A DNA stretch of 64,000 nucleotides from Flavobacterium johnsoniae (GTDB taxonomy: Bacteria; Bacteroidota; Bacteroidia; Flavobacteriales; Flavobacteriaceae): contig NZ_CP103794.1 in assembly GCF_030388325.1 (NCBI RefSeq), positions 496,001-560,000 on the forward strand, read 5' to 3'. The notes under the pieces were generated by a model. That model searched no databases. It saw only the letters and a program-made list of their open reading frames with translations, and had not been told where the DNA came from. How positions within the stretch are numbered: position 1 is the stretch's first letter; each line of letters opens with the position of its first letter. A program made the translations under genes and the position numbers. This document shows positions 1 through 9,391 of the stretch, piece by piece.

Positions 1-1
1 A

Positions 2-238
2 AACAAATATTTTGGCTTAGGTTTTGAAATCTACGATTTAGGAAATGATAATTATGCTTTATCTCACGGCGGAGCAGATAAAGGTGTGCAAACGCTATTT
101 TTTTTACTTCCAAAAACTAAGCAAGGCTTAATTATTTTTACAAATGTAGACGATGGTTATAAAGTTTACGCAAAGCTTATAGAACACTTTTTAGGAGAAA
201 ATGGAAAAAAGTTAATTGATATTGAAACCAAATCGTAA
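2..238 (+). CDS. Serine hydrolase, beta-lactamase family (C-terminal fragment, cut by window edge)
   Basis: An open frame enters from the left edge and stops at TAA 236-238. It encodes the last 78 residues of a protein. The segment SHGGADKGVQ followed by a hydrophobic strand (LIIFTNVDDG) resembles the HGG box and final strand of class C beta-lactamase/DD-peptidase-type serine hydrolases. The same arrangement occurs in the complete gene that follows, so the two may be adjacent paralogues or simply two members of a large family. The catalytic SxxK and YxN motifs lie outside the window, so activity cannot be judged. Confidence 0.65.
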   Translation, partial: NKYFGLGFEIYDLGNDNYALSHGGADKGVQTLFFLLPKTKQGLIIFTNVDDGYKVYAKLIEHFLGENGKKLIDIETKS

Positions 239-382
239 ATCGGTCGTCTAACAATTTGTGGACATCAATTTATATCATTTGAAAAAATCGTATTTTCGAT
301 TTAAATTACTGAATATCTTTTTGTTACAATGTTTCAATCATCAATCAAAAACGAATTATTTCATTAATCCAAAACCATCATC

Positions 383-1831
383 ATGAAAAAATCAATCCAA
401 CTTATTCTGCTTTTTGCTGCTTTTCAATTCAGCACATTAAGCGCTTTTGCTCAAGATAAAGCAAAACAAATCGAGCAGCTTTTAAACAAATACAACGAAT
501 ACGGACAATTTAACGGTTCGGCTTTAGTTGCTGAAAACGGGAAAGTCATTTTCAAAAAAGGCTTTGGTTCAGCAAATATGGAATGGAATATTCCGAATCA
601 GCCTGACACTAAATTTAGATTGGGTTCAATCAGCAAACAGTTTACAGCGCTTTTGATAGTTAAACTTGCCGAAGAAGGAAAGTTAAAACTAGATGTCCCG
701 ATCACGACTTATTTGCCAGATTATCCAAAAGAAAATGGCGATAAAATTACCACGCATCATTTATTAACGCATACTTCTGGAATTCCAAATTATACTAATG
801 CGCCAAATTTCTTTAAAGACAAATCTAGAAATCCTTATACACCCGAAGAATTTGTAAAAACGTTTTCAAATCTTCCGCTTGAATTTACGCCTGGCGAAAA
901 ATTCAATTACAGCAATTCTGGTTATTTTTTACTTGGTTATATTATAGAAAAAGTTTCTGCCAAAACATACGAACAATATTTGCAAGAAATTATTTTTACG
1001 CCTTTAAAAATGGTTAATTCTGGTTACGATCACAGCGATGTAATTTTAAAAAACAGAGCCGCTGGTTACGAAAAACACGGAAAACAAATTGTAAATGCGG
1101 CGTATCTTGACATGAGTATTCCGTATGCTGCAGGATCTTTGTATTCTACTGTAGAAGATTTGTACTTATGGGATCAGGCATTGTATACGAATAAACTTCT
1201 TTCGGCAAAATCTATGGAATCTCTTTTTAAACCTTATATAAGCGTGGGAAAAGCGTCTTACGGTTACGGTTGGTTTGTTGATGAAGTTGAAAATGGCGAC
1301 AAAGGCAAACTAAAAACTATCGGGCACGGAGGCGGAATTAATGGCTTCAACACCATCATTTCAAGATATCCTTCAGATAAAAATCTAATTGTTTTATTGA
1401 ATAATACTGGCGGAACTGTTTTAGGCGAAATGAACGACGCAATTCGCGCAATTTTATACAATCAGCCTTTTAACCAGCCGAAGAAATCATTGGCTTTAGA
1501 TTTATTAGATATTTATAATGAAAAAGGCGCTTCAACGGGAACTGAAACGTATAAAAAACTGAAAAATGATCCTTCTTATGCCATCAAAGAAAACGATATG
1601 AATCGTGTTGGATATCAGTTATTACAAGATGGAAAAAAGAAAGAAGCTATAGAAGTTTTCAAAATAAATACAGAAGCTTTTCCAAAATCTGGAAATGCAT
1701 ACGATAGTTTAGGCGAAGCTTATTTAGCTGACGGCGATAAAAAATTGGCTATCGCAAATTATAAAAAATCAGTAGAATTGGATCCAACTAATGAAAACGG
1801 CAAAAAAGTTTTAGCTGAGATTTCGAAGTAG
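383..1831 (+). CDS. Exported serine hydrolase (beta-lactamase/DD-peptidase family) with C-terminal TPRs
   Basis: This 482-residue protein starts with a signal peptide ending near AFAQ (residue 24). The serine hydrolase motifs are intact: S82-I-S-K85 (nucleophile and general base), Y176-S-N178 and H315-G-G. From about residue 400 to the end there are two tetratricopeptide-like helical pairs (residues around EAIEVFKINTEAFP and LAIANYKKSVELDP). The family hydrolyses esters, D-amino-acid peptides or beta-lactams in the periplasm, and the substrate cannot be told from sequence. The TPR tail suggests a protein partner. The gene stands alone, with a hairpin just downstream shared with the convergent acylase gene. 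Confidence 0.85.
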   Translation: MKKSIQLILLFAAFQFSTLSAFAQDKAKQIEQLLNKYNEYGQFNGSALVAENGKVIFKKGFGSANMEWNIPNQPDTKFRLGSISKQFTALLIVKLAEEGKLKLDVPITTYLPDYPKENGDKITTHHLLTHTSGIPNYTNAPNFFKDKSRNPYTPEEFVKTFSNLPLEFTPGEKFNYSNSGYFLLGYIIEKVSAKTYEQYLQEIIFTPLKMVNSGYDHSDVILKNRAAGYEKHGKQIVNAAYLDMSIPYAAGSLYSTVEDLYLWDQALYTNKLLSAKSMESLFKPYISVGKASYGYGWFVDEVENGDKGKLKTIGHGGGINGFNTIISRYPSDKNLIVLLNNTGGTVLGEMNDAIRAILYNQPFNQPKKSLALDLLDIYNEKGASTGTETYKKLKNDPSYAIKENDMNRVGYQLLQDGKKKEAIEVFKINTEAFPKSGNAYDSLGEAYLADGDKKLAIANYKKSVELDPTNENGKKVLAEISK

Positions 1832-1866
1832 TTTTTTTTTGAAAGGGACAAAGACTCAAAGAGACA

Positions 1867-1904
1867 AAAGGTTCAGAGGTTTTTATTGAAACCTTTGAAC
1901 CTTT
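1867..1904. terminator. Hairpin between convergent genes
   Basis: A 16-bp stem with one mismatch (AAAGGTTCAGAGGTTT at 1867-1882 against AAACCTTTGAACCTTT at 1889-1904) separates two convergent genes. It probably ends transcription from both sides, although no long U-run follows. The words gttcagagg and tttgaacctt also resemble dispersed intergenic repeats of this genome. Confidence 0.5.
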
Positions 1905-1952
1905 GCTATTAAGTTTAGGATGAACTTGAAAATTTAAACATAAAACCTGAAA

Positions 1953-4343
1953 CTAATTTCTCAGTTTGAAAACCAGTTTAGTTGAAGTTTTTATAATTTC
2001 ATCTTTATTCAATTTCATTTTTCTGAACTTTCCGGCGTTGTACATTTCTGCTTGATCGTCGTAATGTTTGCTGAAAGGATTTCCAGATTGTCCTGTTGGT
2101 AAAATACTCCAACTGTTTTCTACATCTGCAAAATCTACAATTCTTCTTGTTGAAGGTCCACCTTTTGTGTAATATTTTCCTTCGTCGTTAAATCCGAAAA
2201 ATAAATTATTGATTACTTCATTTGATCCTGGCGAATTGAAAGGCCCGACATTAAATAATCCACGAAGTGCTGCCACTTTTCCTAACGGATGTTCGTGTTC
2301 TACGGTATGCACTTTTCCCCAATTCCATTCTGAAATATTTTCTCCCAATTGATTTTGTAATGAAACAACGGCGTCATGAAAAGATTTCGAAACAATTTCT
2401 GTTCTCGTTTCTTTTATATTTTTGGTTTTTATATTATCCCACCAAACCGAATTTTCATTTTTAATTTGATTGGCAATAACTTGTTTTCCAAGTGAAATTC
2501 CTGTAAACAAGTCGAAATTTTCCTTGCCCATTTCGTCTTCAAACGTATTTTTCAGATACAGATAAATCCATTTGTTGTAAATTGTTGGCGCAACGTCCTC
2601 TAGATTTGTTGTTCCTTTCCAAGATTTTAAAACTGTAATTACTTCTTTTTCTTTGTTTGAAAGCGGTTTTGAATCTAAACTAGAAATTAAATCTTTTACT
2701 ACGCCAACTGCAACATCAGAAGTATTATCATAAATCATTTTGCTGATTGCTTCTTTATCCCAATCTGATTTTGCATCTAAAATTCCTGAAATTCTTTTCG
2801 CGCGATCTTCTGGCAAATAATATCCTGGATATAAATAACCATTATCAATTGCTTCTGGCTGATTATTTGCAGAATAAACATAACCCCATTTCGGATTTTC
2901 TGCCGACGGATTTTGTTCAAAATCTAAAAACCTCGTAATATCATCTTTACCGCTTGCACCGTCTAAAATTAAATGTGTATTAACGCCTTCATTGTGTCGA
3001 TATAATTTTCCGCTTGCCCACCAACCAACATTTCCTTTGGCATCTCCGTACATTACGTTTAAACCTGGAGCCGCAATTAAACTAACCGATTTTTTAAAAT
3101 CCGTAATATTTTTAGCATGCGAAAGTCCGTAAGCTGCATCTAAAATCTGAATCGGTTCTCGAGTATAAGTCCATGACATTGCAATCGGATTTTTCTTTTC
3201 TAGACGTTCCATCAAATCATTCATAATAGGCCCGTGACGCGTTATTTTAAAAGTCATCACAACATCTGAAGAATCTTTTACTTTAATGGTTTTCTTTCTG
3301 ATTTCGTATTTACTAAAACCTGTTGGAGTTTGATATTGAGTTACATCACCCGTTTTATTTTTTTCTTGGTAAAAATCAATATCATCATTTTCAAACATCG
3401 TTAAACCATAAGCATAATCTCTATTATGTGCCAAAAGCGGAAATGGAGTTCCAGCCAAATAACATCCATATAATTCCTGTTTTGGCGTTACGATATGCGC
3501 TTCGTACCAAGTTGCAGGCTGAGAAAACCCAATATGCGGATCATTCGCAAAAATAACTTTCCCTGTTTTCGATTTATGAGGTCCAACAACCCAACTATTA
3601 CTTCCAACAAAAGGAGGAATTGGAGATTGATCTAACATTGCCGTTATTGTTTTTGAAATCTCGGTATATTCTTCTGTTTTCTCTTTTGAGACTTTGATTT
3701 TCGTGTTATTAAATTCGCCTTCAATACCTAAATCTTTCAAGTACGCAGCGCCAAATTTGTTTTTAATATCTGTCAATAACGGATCTGTTTTTTGAGCCAT
3801 TGCAAAACTAAAAGACATATATCCGAAAATATTGTAAACGTCTTTTATGGTAAATTTTTGCTTTTTTACTCCAACCAAAGTAAACTCAATTGGCGTAACT
3901 CCTTCTTCCAAATATTGGTTAATTCCATCTAAATATGCTTGCGTCAGTTTATAACTTTCACTGTTTTTATCTAATTTGGCAATGGCTTTCGCCGAAGCTT
4001 CTTCGATACCAATTCCAGCAAAAAACTTATCATTTTTAAGAGCGACACCCCCGAAGATTTCTGATAATCGTCCCGGCGCAATTCGACGCAATAACTCCAT
4101 TTGCCATAATCTTTCTTGCGCATGTACATAACCTAAAGCCGTCATAGCGTCTTTTTCAGAATCTGCATAAATGTGAGGAATTCCAAAATCATCAAAATAA
4201 ACGGTGGTTTCTTTTTCTAGATTTTTGAGTTGCACTTCACCTTCATATTTTGGTTTCAAATGAAAAATATAAGCAAACAAACCAATTGAAATCAATACAA
4301 TAATAACCAATAAAGTCAGCAGGATTTTTTTAAGTATTCTCAT
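1953..4343 (-). CDS. Penicillin acylase family protein (Ntn hydrolase, S45)
   Basis: This 796-residue protein has an N-terminal membrane anchor or signal segment (residues 7-27). The expected S45 elements follow: IPHIYADSEKDAMTALGYVH (alpha chain start), then FVGSNSWVVGP, where Ser248 after Gly matches the autoproteolytic nucleophile at the alpha/beta junction. NDPHIGF and a long beta domain come next. Enzymes of this family are periplasmic, cleave their own precursor and hydrolyse amide bonds in substrates such as penicillins, acyl-homoserine lactones or acylated peptides. Length agrees with the family. The natural substrate is not evident. It is divergent from the AsmA-like gene, with 116 bp between the starts. 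Confidence 0.88.
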   Translation of the reverse strand: MRILKKILLTLLVIIVLISIGLFAYIFHLKPKYEGEVQLKNLEKETTVYFDDFGIPHIYADSEKDAMTALGYVHAQERLWQMELLRRIAPGRLSEIFGGVALKNDKFFAGIGIEEASAKAIAKLDKNSESYKLTQAYLDGINQYLEEGVTPIEFTLVGVKKQKFTIKDVYNIFGYMSFSFAMAQKTDPLLTDIKNKFGAAYLKDLGIEGEFNNTKIKVSKEKTEEYTEISKTITAMLDQSPIPPFVGSNSWVVGPHKSKTGKVIFANDPHIGFSQPATWYEAHIVTPKQELYGCYLAGTPFPLLAHNRDYAYGLTMFENDDIDFYQEKNKTGDVTQYQTPTGFSKYEIRKKTIKVKDSSDVVMTFKITRHGPIMNDLMERLEKKNPIAMSWTYTREPIQILDAAYGLSHAKNITDFKKSVSLIAAPGLNVMYGDAKGNVGWWASGKLYRHNEGVNTHLILDGASGKDDITRFLDFEQNPSAENPKWGYVYSANNQPEAIDNGYLYPGYYLPEDRAKRISGILDAKSDWDKEAISKMIYDNTSDVAVGVVKDLISSLDSKPLSNKEKEVITVLKSWKGTTNLEDVAPTIYNKWIYLYLKNTFEDEMGKENFDLFTGISLGKQVIANQIKNENSVWWDNIKTKNIKETRTEIVSKSFHDAVVSLQNQLGENISEWNWGKVHTVEHEHPLGKVAALRGLFNVGPFNSPGSNEVINNLFFGFNDEGKYYTKGGPSTRRIVDFADVENSWSILPTGQSGNPFSKHYDDQAEMYNAGKFRKMKLNKDEIIKTSTKLVFKLRN

Positions 4344-4459
4344 ATTCTAAAAACGTAAAAAGGGTAAAAATTCAAAATGATATAACTTTTCTCTAAAATC
4401 TTATAAAAGAAAACGCTCTTTAAAAGTCTAAATTTATGTATTTAAAATTAATACTATAA

Positions 4460-6016
4460 ATGTCAATCTATAAAAAAATAGCGATTGGAGTAATTTCTTT
4501 ACTTGTAATTCTACTTCTGGCGAATGTCGGACTGAATTATTGGATCAAAAAACAACTTCCGATTATCATTCACGAGAAAAACAAAACAGCTTATAATATT
4601 AATTATGAAAAGATTGAGGTTTCGCTTTTTTCTCGAAATATCTACGCTCAGACTTTATTGGTAAATCCGAAAAACGAACCAAAAGACAGCAAAAATGGAC
4701 TTTTTTCTAAAATTGAATCCATTACCATAAAACATTTCAATATCTGGGATTTGGCTTTTCGCGATATTATTCAGGCAGAAAGTATTATCATCAATAAACC
4801 AAGAATCATTTTATACAAAAAAGGAGAAAAATTAATCAATAATAGCAAAAGTATTCAAAAAGAAATTGTCGATCCTTTTCGTAAAATTGTTGCCGTTTCA
4901 AACATTTACATCAATGACGGAACTGTTGATGTTATTTCACTAGATACTCAAAAACCGATTTTCAGCGTTAAAAAAATACTTTTAAAATTAGAAGGAATTT
5001 TAATAACTGATGCCACTCTAAAAGAAAAAATTCCGATTCAGTATAAAAGTTATGCTTTGGTAATTGATAGCTTATTTTACAGACCGAGTATTTTTTATCA
5101 CATTAATATCGGAAAAATAAGCACCGAAAAGAACTTTCTAAAAATCAATAATTTTTCTAATATTCCACAGTTTAACCGACGAGAATTTACAAAACGTTTA
5201 GAAAAAGAAAAAGACATTTATACCTTAAAATTCGATTCGGCACAAGTTTCAAAAATGGATTGGGGATTTAAAAATGATCGTTTTTTCTTCAAAGCAAATT
5301 CATTAGTAATCAATCATTTTGATGCGAATATTTATCGCGGAAAAATGCCAAAAGACGATTTAAGCAAAAAATATCTTTACAATCATTTGTTGCGAAATAT
5401 AAAATTTCCACTTCAAATTGATACGCTTCAGGTTTTAAAATCTAAATTGGTTTACGAAGAAGAAATTGATTTTTCTAAAGGTCCAGGAATTTTAAATTTT
5501 GATAAATTTAATTTGCAGGCAACAAATCTGCGAAGTGGTTTTGGTTTGAAAAAAGCTGCTGATGTAAAAATCAAAATAAAAACCATTTTCATGAAAAATT
5601 CTCCGCTTGATGTCGATTGGAGTTTTAATGTTTTAGACAAAAATGACGGTTTTCATATTCAAGGCGTGATTTCAAACTTTGATGTTCGAGCGATGGGGCA
5701 ATTCAGCAAACCTTATATGAATGCTTCGTTTACAGGAACTTTCAATAAATACCGTTTTAATTTCTACGGAAATGATAATATTTCAAAAGGAAATGCTTCT
5801 CTGGATTACGATGATTTGAAAGTGAAATTATATAAAAAGAAAAATCCTGAAAAAGAAGCCAAACTGAAAAGCGCGGTTGTAAATTTATTTGTAAAAGACG
5901 ATTCTAAAGACAAAGCAAAAACCGCCGAAGTTGAAATAGAAAGAATTCAAGAAAAATCGTTCTACAACTTTTTATGGCGAAGTATTGCGGAATCTTTGAA
6001 GAAGATTTTGATATAG
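4460..6016 (+). CDS. AsmA-like/DUF748-type membrane-anchored protein
   Basis: The 518-residue product has a single N-terminal transmembrane helix (residues 7-25, IAIGVISLLVILLLANVGL). A long periplasmic region of beta-rich segments follows (VSLFSRNIYAQTLLVNP, IESITIKHFNIWDL, AESIIINKPRIILYKK), typical of AsmA/DUF748-type repeats. Such proteins are inner-membrane anchored and linked to outer-membrane lipid or protein homeostasis. I assign the type from overall pattern only. No catalytic motif is visible, and a more specific role would be a guess. Confidence 0.55.
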   Translation: MSIYKKIAIGVISLLVILLLANVGLNYWIKKQLPIIIHEKNKTAYNINYEKIEVSLFSRNIYAQTLLVNPKNEPKDSKNGLFSKIESITIKHFNIWDLAFRDIIQAESIIINKPRIILYKKGEKLINNSKSIQKEIVDPFRKIVAVSNIYINDGTVDVISLDTQKPIFSVKKILLKLEGILITDATLKEKIPIQYKSYALVIDSLFYRPSIFYHINIGKISTEKNFLKINNFSNIPQFNRREFTKRLEKEKDIYTLKFDSAQVSKMDWGFKNDRFFFKANSLVINHFDANIYRGKMPKDDLSKKYLYNHLLRNIKFPLQIDTLQVLKSKLVYEEEIDFSKGPGILNFDKFNLQATNLRSGFGLKKAADVKIKIKTIFMKNSPLDVDWSFNVLDKNDGFHIQGVISNFDVRAMGQFSKPYMNASFTGTFNKYRFNFYGNDNISKGNASLDYDDLKVKLYKKKNPEKEAKLKSAVVNLFVKDDSKDKAKTAEVEIERIQEKSFYNFLWRSIAESLKKILI

Positions 6017-6048
6017 AAGAATTTAAAATAAAATATTCTCTCAATCTT

Positions 6049-6072
6049 GTCATTCCGAGGAACGAGGAATCT
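6049..6072 (+). repeat. Dispersed repeat of the 'cattccgaggaacgagga' family
   Basis: A 24-bp unit (gtcattccgaggaacgagga plus atct) lies just after the AsmA-like gene. Reverse-complement copies occur at 6536-6559 and 6621-6644. Close variants occur as inverted pairs near 9.2, 12.2, 25.8 and 28.4 kb. All copies lie between genes, as expected of a small non-autonomous palindromic repeat family. Confidence 0.75.
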
Positions 6073-6109
6073 TCGTTAGAAACTCTACAAAGTATCTCGA
6101 CAAAGTAAG

Positions 6110-6421
6110 TCAACTAAAAATATAATTCAAAAAATCTAAGTCTGGATTAATCTTTTTAATCAATTCTATTTTCTTATCTCTGGTCCAACCTTTAATTTCT
6201 TTTTCACGACTAATTGCTTCTTGAATCCAAGTGAATTTTTCATAATACAAAAGAAATTTAGCAATATATTTCGACGCAAAAGTTTTGTTGTCTCCTGTAA
6301 TATTTTCTTTATGCTGGCTTAAACGAACTCTAAGGTTATTAGTTACTCCAGTATAGAATACTGTTTTAAATTTATTTGTTATAATGTAAATATAATATGT
6401 GTGATAACCTTGTAATTCCAT
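6110..6421 (-). CDS. GIY-YIG endonuclease-fold protein (UPF0213-like)
   Basis: This 103-residue protein carries YIYIITNKFKTVFYTGVTNN near the N-terminus, which is the GIY-YIG signature (YIYI ... YTG). The conserved Arg follows (NLRVRLSQHK), then a C-terminal SREKEIKGWTRDKKIELI segment typical of the small UPF0213/YhbQ-like group. Its size fits a stand-alone nuclease domain. It is embedded between copies of the dispersed palindromic repeat. The cellular role of these small proteins is poorly known. Involvement in DNA repair or processing is inferred from the fold only. Confidence 0.85.
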   Translation of the reverse strand: MELQGYHTYYIYIITNKFKTVFYTGVTNNLRVRLSQHKENITGDNKTFASKYIAKFLLYYEKFTWIQEAISREKEIKGWTRDKKIELIKKINPDLDFLNYIFS

Positions 6422-6754
6422 CTAGTCTAAATAATTATTTTATATCAATTTCAGAAACAAAAATAGAGAGATTTTTCTTATTTATTAATGGTTTAACATA
6501 AGCACTTATAATTTTGCATACGGAGTTTCTTGTGAAGATTCCTCGTTCCTCGGAATGACAATATTGAGGAAAGACCTTGGCGGATATTCATGTGGATAAA
6601 CTTTATAGAGTTTCTTACGAGGATTCCTCGTTCCTCGGAATGACAAAATTGAGGATAATTAGTGACGATAAAACTTTACCCACAAACCTGACAATTATCA
6701 GCTTTTAAAAAAAATTATTGTTTTTCATTTGTCTCTATTTTAATCTAAAAACAA
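6422..6754. other. 333-bp intergenic region with two direct copies of a repeat
   Basis: No convincing gene is seen. Two similar about 47-bp units (6523-6569 and 6607-6655) share agtttctt, then attcctcgttcctcggaatg, then attgagga. They lie in the same orientation, 84 bp apart. A T-rich stretch at 6718-6745 precedes the next start codon and probably contains its promoter, but no clear TAnnTTTG element is seen. Confidence 0.6.
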
Positions 6755-8551
6755 ATGACCAAAACACCCTTACACACTTTTCATATTCCGGTAATGGGAC
6801 TTGCCTATACGATAGACAGCCCGATACGAGTGGCACAATATGGGATTTCGTCTGTTGTTGCTCTTGCTGATGATGATTTAATTGAGAAAATGCGTAACTT
6901 TTATAGCAATAAGTTTAATATTCCTTACGAAGAAATTACTCAGAAATTTCACGATTATCGTGCAGAAAGAATTACTTCTTATTTAAATCTAGTTGATAAA
7001 ATCGTAAAAGAAAAATTCGAAAGTTTCAAAATAGAACTCGCAGAAAGCAAAACGGCTCTAGAAAATTTCATATCAATGTTGCCCAATACTTCTGACATCA
7101 AAAAAGGATTTCAGAATTTATTAGACGATGGAATTTCTTTTAAAGAAAACATTCAGAATTATATCGAATCACATCTTTTTCCTGGAGAAATTGACGTGAA
7201 TATTATGACGAAATTAGATAAAGATAATTTTGTAAAAAACGAACAGCTTCCAATTGAATTTAATGACGCACATGCCGCTTTACGAGGTTTCGCCAACAGC
7301 AATCTAGAATCTTCTGTTGTACTTTCTGCAGGAATGAATCCGAGATTGTTTGGTTACTTTGAAAACTTCAAAGATTTTTTTCCGAATGAAAATAACGAAC
7401 TTAAAAAGAAAATTATTCTAAAAGTCAGCGATTTTAGATCGGCTATGATTCAGGGAAATTTTCTAGCTAAAAAAGGGCTTTGGGTTTCAGAATATCGAAT
7501 TGAATCTGGATTAAACTGCGGAGGACATGCCTTTGCTACCGACGGACTCTTATTGGGCACCATTTTAGAAGAATTCAAGCAAAAAAAAGAACAATTGGTA
7601 CAATCGGCTCACGAAATAATGATTAAAGCGTTACAGCTAAAAAATCATCATTTTCCAGAAAAACCTTTAGAATTAAAAATCACTGTTCAAGGCGGTGTTG
7701 GAACCGCAGAAGAACATGAATTTTTATTAGACGAATATAAAGTCGATTCTGTAGGTTGGGGTTCACCATTTTTATTAGTTCCAGAAGCCACTTCTGTCGA
7801 TCAGGAAACACGAAATTTATTGATGAATGCTAAAGAAGATGATTTTTATTTAAGTAATATTTCGCCTTTGGGAGTTCCGTTTAATACTTTGAAAGGAACT
7901 ACAAACGAGTTTTTAAAACAAAAACGTATTCACGAAAATAAAGCGGGAAGTTCTTGTCCGAAAAAATTCTTGGCTTTAAGCAAAGAATACGATCCACATG
8001 GAATTTGTACAGCTTCTAAAAAATATCAAGATATTAAACTTGAAGAATTAGAAAGCAGAAAAGATATTTTATCTGCTGATGAATTTGAAAAAAGCAAAAT
8101 CAAGATTACCGAAAAATCCTGTTTGTGTGTTGGTTTGGCGAATGCATCTTATCTCGAAAATGATATTAAAATAAAAGGTCAAGCGCAAGGCGTCGTAATT
8201 TGTCCAGGTCCGAATTTGGCTTATTTTGATCAAGAAGTTTCTTTGAAACAAATGGTTCAGCACATTTATCAGGGAAAATCAGTTTTAAGAACAGATCGCC
8301 CGAATTTATTTGTGAAGGAATTAAAAATGTATATCGATTATTTTCGAAATGAAATTCAATCTATTTCTGGAGAGCTAACAAATGCTCAACTTAAGAAATG
8401 GAATACTTTTAAATCTAATCTGTTAGATGGAATTGAGTATTATAAAAATTTATTTGAATCGACAATGCCTTTTAAAGGTGACTTAAATCAACTCGATTCT
8501 TGTAAATCAGAATTAGTTGGTATTAAAATTCCCGTTTCAGAGTTGGTTTAA
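6755..8551 (+). CDS. Unrecognised 598-aa protein, TIM-barrel/FMN-oxidoreductase-like with Cys cluster
   Basis: I do not recognise a named family. The N-terminus (IPVMGLAYTIDSPIRVAQYG, residues 11-30) and the segment VQGGVGTAEEHEFLLDEYKV with GWGSPFLLVPEAT (residues 311-346) resemble the first strand and the phosphate-binding strands of FMN TIM barrels of the nitronate monooxygenase/IMP dehydrogenase type. SGLNCGGHAFATDG (251-264) lies between them. Seven Cys occur at 255, 401, 418, 456, 458, 483 and 583. Those at 401, 418, 456/458 and 483 lie in CPKKF, GICTA, CLCVG and ICPGP contexts that could bind an iron-sulfur cluster. A helical insertion of about 130 residues separates the barrel halves. 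It is a single gene with its own terminator. Redox function is an inference. Confidence 0.6.
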   Translation: MTKTPLHTFHIPVMGLAYTIDSPIRVAQYGISSVVALADDDLIEKMRNFYSNKFNIPYEEITQKFHDYRAERITSYLNLVDKIVKEKFESFKIELAESKTALENFISMLPNTSDIKKGFQNLLDDGISFKENIQNYIESHLFPGEIDVNIMTKLDKDNFVKNEQLPIEFNDAHAALRGFANSNLESSVVLSAGMNPRLFGYFENFKDFFPNENNELKKKIILKVSDFRSAMIQGNFLAKKGLWVSEYRIESGLNCGGHAFATDGLLLGTILEEFKQKKEQLVQSAHEIMIKALQLKNHHFPEKPLELKITVQGGVGTAEEHEFLLDEYKVDSVGWGSPFLLVPEATSVDQETRNLLMNAKEDDFYLSNISPLGVPFNTLKGTTNEFLKQKRIHENKAGSSCPKKFLALSKEYDPHGICTASKKYQDIKLEELESRKDILSADEFEKSKIKITEKSCLCVGLANASYLENDIKIKGQAQGVVICPGPNLAYFDQEVSLKQMVQHIYQGKSVLRTDRPNLFVKELKMYIDYFRNEIQSISGELTNAQLKKWNTFKSNLLDGIEYYKNLFESTMPFKGDLNQLDSCKSELVGIKIPVSELV

Positions 8552-8556
8552 AATGA

Positions 8557-8596
8557 AAACCCCAAATTAGAATCTAATTTGGGGTTTGTTTTTATT
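8557..8596. terminator. Bidirectional intrinsic terminator
   Basis: A perfect 14-bp stem (8557-8570 with 8574-8587, core CCCCAAATTAG) with a 3-nt loop is followed by a T-rich tract on the plus strand and flanked by A-rich sequence on the other side. It lies between the convergent 598-aa gene and the glycine-zipper lipoprotein gene. Confidence 0.85.
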
Positions 8597-8606
8597 TATA
8601 AAATAA

Positions 8607-9041
8607 CTATTCTTTCTTCTTGTTTTTACTGTCAATAACAGCTCCAGTTCCTGTTCCTAAAGCAGCTCCTGCTAAACCACCAATAATAGCGCCTTCACCT
8701 TTCTTCTTACTAACAATTGCTCCAGTCGCAGCTCCAACCCCTGCACCAATTACAGCACCTTTAGCAGTTGCACTCCAACCTTTCTTTTTTGTAGTAGTTG
8801 TAGTTGTTGATGCATTTCCGTTTGCTGGTTGATGTACAACAACTACTTTTTCAGATTCAACTTTTTGTTCTTCCTTTATCTTAGCCATTTCAGTCTTCAT
8901 TGAATCGATAACGCGTTGTTTGTTAATCTCAACTTTCATTGAATCAATACTGGCTTGTTTGGCTTTATTTATATCTTCTTTGCTCTGATGTTGGCAAGAA
9001 GTAAAAATTATTGCTGCTAATAAAATATATAAGCCTTTCAT
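8607..9041 (-). CDS. Glycine-zipper lipoprotein
   Basis: I place the start at the ATG at 9041, because it gives a classic lipoprotein signal (MKGLYILLAAIIFTSC). The upstream alternative at 9065 would add eight residues before it. The mature protein has a charged helical region with repeated IDSMK(T/V)E motifs, a TTTTTT-rich linker, and a C-terminal Gly/Ala zipper (GAVIGAGVGAATGAIV ... GGLAGAALGTGTGAVI) with a lysine turn between two hairpin-like halves. This matches glycine-zipper 2TM-type membrane-associating proteins of the cell envelope. Specific function is unknown. Length is 144 residues with this start. Confidence 0.75.
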   Translation of the reverse strand: MKGLYILLAAIIFTSCQHQSKEDINKAKQASIDSMKVEINKQRVIDSMKTEMAKIKEEQKVESEKVVVVHQPANGNASTTTTTTKKKGWSATAKGAVIGAGVGAATGAIVSKKKGEGAIIGGLAGAALGTGTGAVIDSKNKKKE

Positions 9042-9180
9042 GATTGTAGTTTTTAAATTATACACTACAAAATACGGAATATCTGTTATAAGGGTTGTTA
9101 CAGAATTTTTTAGAAAGGTTATAAGATTAGAAGATTATGTGGTTTTCTTGCAGAGTTTTTAATTTTTGGCTTGATGTTTT

Positions 9181-9384
9181 AATCTCGCAAAGACGCAGAG
9201 CCGCAAAATTTTTTCTCATTTTATGTCATTTCGAGGAACGAGAAATCTCCACGAGAAGCTCTACAAAGATTGGATTTTCGTTGCGGAGTTACTTGCGGAG
9301 ATTTCTCGTTCCTCGAAATGACAAATAGTGTGATTAAAAATAGTAATTAAATAAATCTTTGTGACTTCGCGTCTTTGCGAGATT
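9181..9384. repeat. Nested composite inverted repeat
   Basis: An outer pair of 16-bp arms (AATCTCGCAAAGACGC at 9181-9196, and its reverse complement at 9369-9384) encloses an inner pair (cattTcgaggaacgagaaatc at 9227-9247 with its complement at 9296-9319). Two different repeat families are thus nested between the lipoprotein gene and kynU. This explains most of the 350-bp space from 9042 to 9391, in which no gene is supported. Confidence 0.8.
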
Positions 9385-9391
9385 ATTTTTT

